This document shows positions 53,053 to 55,414 of a stretch of 55,414 nucleotides of DNA, one piece after another. The stretch lies in contig JAWXCI010000083.1 in NCBI GenBank assembly GCA_034408895.1, positions 1-55,414 on the forward strand. The letters are read 5' to 3'. Below the pieces are notes generated by a model. That model saw only the letters and a list, made by a program, of their open reading frames with translations. It did not search any database and was not told where the DNA came from. How positions within the stretch are numbered: position 1 is the first letter of the stretch; each line of letters opens with the position of its first letter. The position numbers and the translations under genes were made by a program. The stretch comes from UBA4660 sp034408895 (GTDB lineage Bacteria; Bacteroidota; Bacteroidia; Flavobacteriales_D; Sanyastnellaceae).

Positions 53053-54198
53053 TCAGACTTTTTCCAGCGCCTGTTGCAAATCTTCAATCAAATCACTTTC
53101 ATCTTCAATACCTACACTTAATCGGAGTAATGAATCAGTGATCCCGATTTTCTCTCTTTCCTCTTTTGGGATAGATGCGTGCGTCATGCTTGCCGGATGC
53201 CCCACCAGCGATTCTACTCCGCCCAATGATTCAGCGAGATAAAAGAGCTTAAACGAACGCGCAAGTTTTGATGCCATATCGAATGAATCATTCTTCAACG
53301 AAAAAGAAATCATTCCGCCAAAATCACGCATCTGTTTTTTCGCCACTTCATGATTGTCATGTTCAGGAAAACCCGGCCAGTAAACTTTTCCAACCTTGGG
53401 ATGATTCTTCAAAAAGTTTGCAACTGCTTTTCCGTTTTTGCAATGTCGCTCCATGCGAACATGCAAAGTTTTCAATCCGCGAAGCACAAGAAAACTATCC
53501 ATCGGTCCCGGCACTGCTCCACAAGAGTTGGTAATAAACGCGAGTCGGTCATAGTAATCCTTATTGTTTGTCATCAAGGCTCCCATGATCACATCGCTGT
53601 GTCCTCCCAGGTACTTCGTCACGGAGTGCATCACTACGTCAACACCCATGTCCAATGGATTTTGTAAATAAGGAGTAGCGAATGTGTTGTCCACAACTGA
53701 AACCAGATTGTGTTTTTGAGCGAGTTCCACAAGGGCGGCTATGTCAATGATTTTCATCATCGGGTTGGTGGGTGTTTCCAGCCACAGCATCCGGGTTTTT
53801 GGATTGATGAGTTTTTCCATGGCTCCAAAATCATGCATATCCACAAAATGAAAAACAATTCCGAAGTGAGCAAACACTTTGGTGAACATGCGGTACGAAC
53901 CTCCATACAAATCATTTGTTGCAAGCACTTCATCACCGGGCCGCAACAGTTTTATTATTGCATCAGCGGCACCCATGCCGCTGCTAAAGCAAAGGGCGAA
54001 TTGCGCATTCTCAATAGCAGCAAGCCCATGTTCCAATACCACGCGCGTTGGATTTTTTCCACGCGCATAAGCGTATCCTTTGTGTACCCCCGGTGCATCC
54101 TGCACATAAGTGGAAGTTTGATAGATGGGTGTCATGATTGCACCGGTGGTGGGATCAGGTGATATGCCTTCGTGCACACATTTAGTTCCGAATTTCAT
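53053..54198 (-). CDS. cystathionine gamma-synthase or gamma-lyase (PLP enzyme)
   Basis: The 381-residue PLP enzyme of the Cys/Met metabolism family has the PLP Lys195 in SVTKYLGGHSD, the FSSGMGAADAI block near 71-81, TNDLYGGSYR near 94-103, and the C-terminal ESLGGVESLVGHPA block. It makes cystathionine from cysteine and an activated homoserine, or splits it; the two activities are not separable by motif here. Start ATG 54198 is followed by KFGTKCVHEG, the normal family start. The kmo gene follows with no spacer. Confidence 0.93.
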   Translation of the reverse strand: MKFGTKCVHEGISPDPTTGAIMTPIYQTSTYVQDAPGVHKGYAYARGKNPTRVVLEHGLAAIENAQFALCFSSGMGAADAIIKLLRPGDEVLATNDLYGGSYRMFTKVFAHFGIVFHFVDMHDFGAMEKLINPKTRMLWLETPTNPMMKIIDIAALVELAQKHNLVSVVDNTFATPYLQNPLDMGVDVVMHSVTKYLGGHSDVIMGALMTNNKDYYDRLAFITNSCGAVPGPMDSFLVLRGLKTLHVRMERHCKNGKAVANFLKNHPKVGKVYWPGFPEHDNHEVAKKQMRDFGGMISFSLKNDSFDMASKLARSFKLFYLAESLGGVESLVGHPASMTHASIPKEEREKIGITDSLLRLSVGIEDESDLIEDLQQALEKV

Positions 54199-54282
54199 TA
54201 TCAGTTATTGAATTTTTTGAAGGCGCAAATATGACCCTTGCCCTAAGTCATAGAGTAGGAAAACACACGTCCAAGATAACAA

Positions 54283-55414
54283 TCAGTTCTGCTGAATCTG
54301 GGCAGTTCTGCGCAACCATCTAGGCAAAATGAACGCGCCCATGAACAAGTAAGGGAAGTAGGTAAGGAATCGCCATATGATGACAACCACCGCAATCAAT
54401 CCCACCGGAACCAGGTAATCGAAAAAGATGGAGAGCGAATATTCCGCCACTCCACTGCCGCCCGGTGTTGGAGCTACCATCATGATGACCCACATGATGA
54501 GCTGTCTTCCATAAACAAACCAGTGATCGAAATCGCGAACGAAAGCAAGGATAATAAAGTTCAGGGTGAAGAAGCGTGCAGTCCAACTGACGCATGTGGC
54601 TCCAAAAGAACGCGCCCAGTAGTCCCACCTTTTGCCACGCAATTCTTGTGAGCAAGTGATGATTTCATCACCCACTCTTGCAGCTCTTCGTTGCAGGGTT
54701 TTCAGGAAGCGAAATGACGTTAGCCACACCAAGGTCTTTTTGAACCAAATGGGTCGCCAGAAAATTCCGACCATGATGATGATAGTAAGCGACATGATGA
54801 AAAAATAGCCGAGGAAAAAAATCACCTTGATAGATCGGGTGGATGTGACCTCACCTATGCGAACTTCCGGAAACAAGCTTGCCTCACCGATGATGAGAAA
54901 TACCAAAGGCACCATGATGATGTAAAAAATTTCATCCATCATGGCAGTAACAAATGTGATGGCGGTGCTCTTACCCATGTTGATGCCTTCGCGGTTGATG
55001 ATGAACATGGCAATACCGCTTCCTCCCACAACTGAAGGCGTCATGGCACTGGCAAATTCCCAAAGCATGATCACTTCAAAACTTTGCCGCCACGAAAGTT
55101 GTTTGTCCGTCATGGCACGTATGCGATAAACATAACCCAGGTCGCGGACGAAGAGCATGAGAAGTGCGCCAGCCATGGCCCATGTTGCATACCAATCCCA
55201 CCTTATTTCACTGATGAGTTTACGCGCGCTTTTAAGGTTGTAGTTTCCGTTGGAGTCAAATACGAATTCATTCTTATCGTTCTTGTCCACCACACCATTG
55301 TTGTTAGCGTCATTCCAGGAATACAGCCCCTTCTCCCCGGGCAATGTTTGTATATAAGATTGTTTATTGAGGCTGCTGATAAGCATCCACGTGGCTACAC
55401 CAAGTCCAAGAAAT
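54283..55414 (-). CDS. YbhN/lysylphosphatidylglycerol-synthase-TM-like membrane protein (5' end outside)
   Basis: The frame is open through the right edge (FLGLGVATWMLISSL precedes the first Met at 55386), so the true start is beyond 55414. About 377 residues are visible. There are several membrane helices and the conserved family block FASAMTPSVVGGSGIAMF and APTPGGSGVAEY near the end, as in the DUF358/YbhN family of putative lipid flippases and the membrane part of MprF. Between the first and second helices lies a Ca-binding-like loop DANNNGVVDKND (bases 55276-55311), unusual for the family. It is separated from the CGS gene by 84 bases. Confidence 0.83.
   Translation of the reverse strand, partial: FLGLGVATWMLISSLNKQSYIQTLPGEKGLYSWNDANNNGVVDKNDKNEFVFDSNGNYNLKSARKLISEIRWDWYATWAMAGALLMLFVRDLGYVYRIRAMTDKQLSWRQSFEVIMLWEFASAMTPSVVGGSGIAMFIINREGINMGKSTAITFVTAMMDEIFYIIMVPLVFLIIGEASLFPEVRIGEVTSTRSIKVIFFLGYFFIMSLTIIIMVGIFWRPIWFKKTLVWLTSFRFLKTLQRRAARVGDEIITCSQELRGKRWDYWARSFGATCVSWTARFFTLNFIILAFVRDFDHWFVYGRQLIMWVIMMVAPTPGGSGVAEYSLSIFFDYLVPVGLIAVVVIIWRFLTYFPYLFMGAFILPRWLRRTAQIQQN

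Overview
The window is a piece of a Bacteroidota chromosome, most likely from a flavobacteria-like or sphingobacteria-like aerobe. Four things support this. There are TonB-dependent receptors with N-terminal carboxypeptidase-regulatory-like domains. Two proteins carry type IX secretion (T9SS) C-terminal sorting domains. An alternative complex III (act) operon is fused to a caa3-type oxidase operon. A FecI/FecR-like sigma/anti-sigma pair and a TTTG/TAnnTTTG promoter are present. Shine-Dalgarno sites are weak throughout, as is usual in this phylum.

Layout. 1-1150: the 3' third of a 23S rRNA gene, 5S rRNA and a bidirectional terminator. 1193-8152: lpxH coupled to a large M1-type peptidase, then divergently a GH3-family enzyme coupled to an unknown periplasmic protein, then a deoxynucleoside kinase. 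8160-11419: a lipoprotein with a YceI domain coupled to a membrane pyrophosphatase (hppA) with an unusual hydrophilic tail. 11420-14880: an accessory patch with three kinds of short repeat, an A+T-rich orphan methyltransferase and an intact IS4-family insertion sequence with a probable 12-bp target duplication. 15067-26836: an eight-gene respiratory operon actA-B-C-D-E-F-coxII-coxI, read leftward from a good promoter at 26879-26908. 27183-32437: a small SPOR-like protein facing the rimP-nusA-infB operon, whose leader seems to hold a terminator-like hairpin.

32762-40458 is the most interesting part: an ECF sigma factor and FecR-like anti-sigma, a broken YoeB toxin with its antitoxin, a GIN-domain lipoprotein, an STN protein with a tandem 16-residue repeat, a relic of a VapBC-like locus and a TonB-linked outer-membrane receptor. 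The sigma gene, the GIN lipoprotein gene and the receptor gene each follow the same bipartite sequence, ATAGGGGTAT-N12-TTGTC, 24-38 bases before the start codon. I read it as the promoter of the local ECF sigma factor, which would make the cluster a self-regulated cell-surface regulon.

40496-55414: a T9SS-exported CotH-kinase protein, UDP-glucose dehydrogenase, a three-gene cluster (T9SS-exported DUF4331 protein, TPR lipoprotein, TonB receptor) of unknown purpose, an unknown outer-membrane protein, kynurenine 3-monooxygenase abutting a cystathionine gamma-synthase/lyase, and a YbhN/flippase-like membrane protein cut by the window edge that carries an EF-hand-like loop. I found no CRISPR array, no tRNA gene and no phage.
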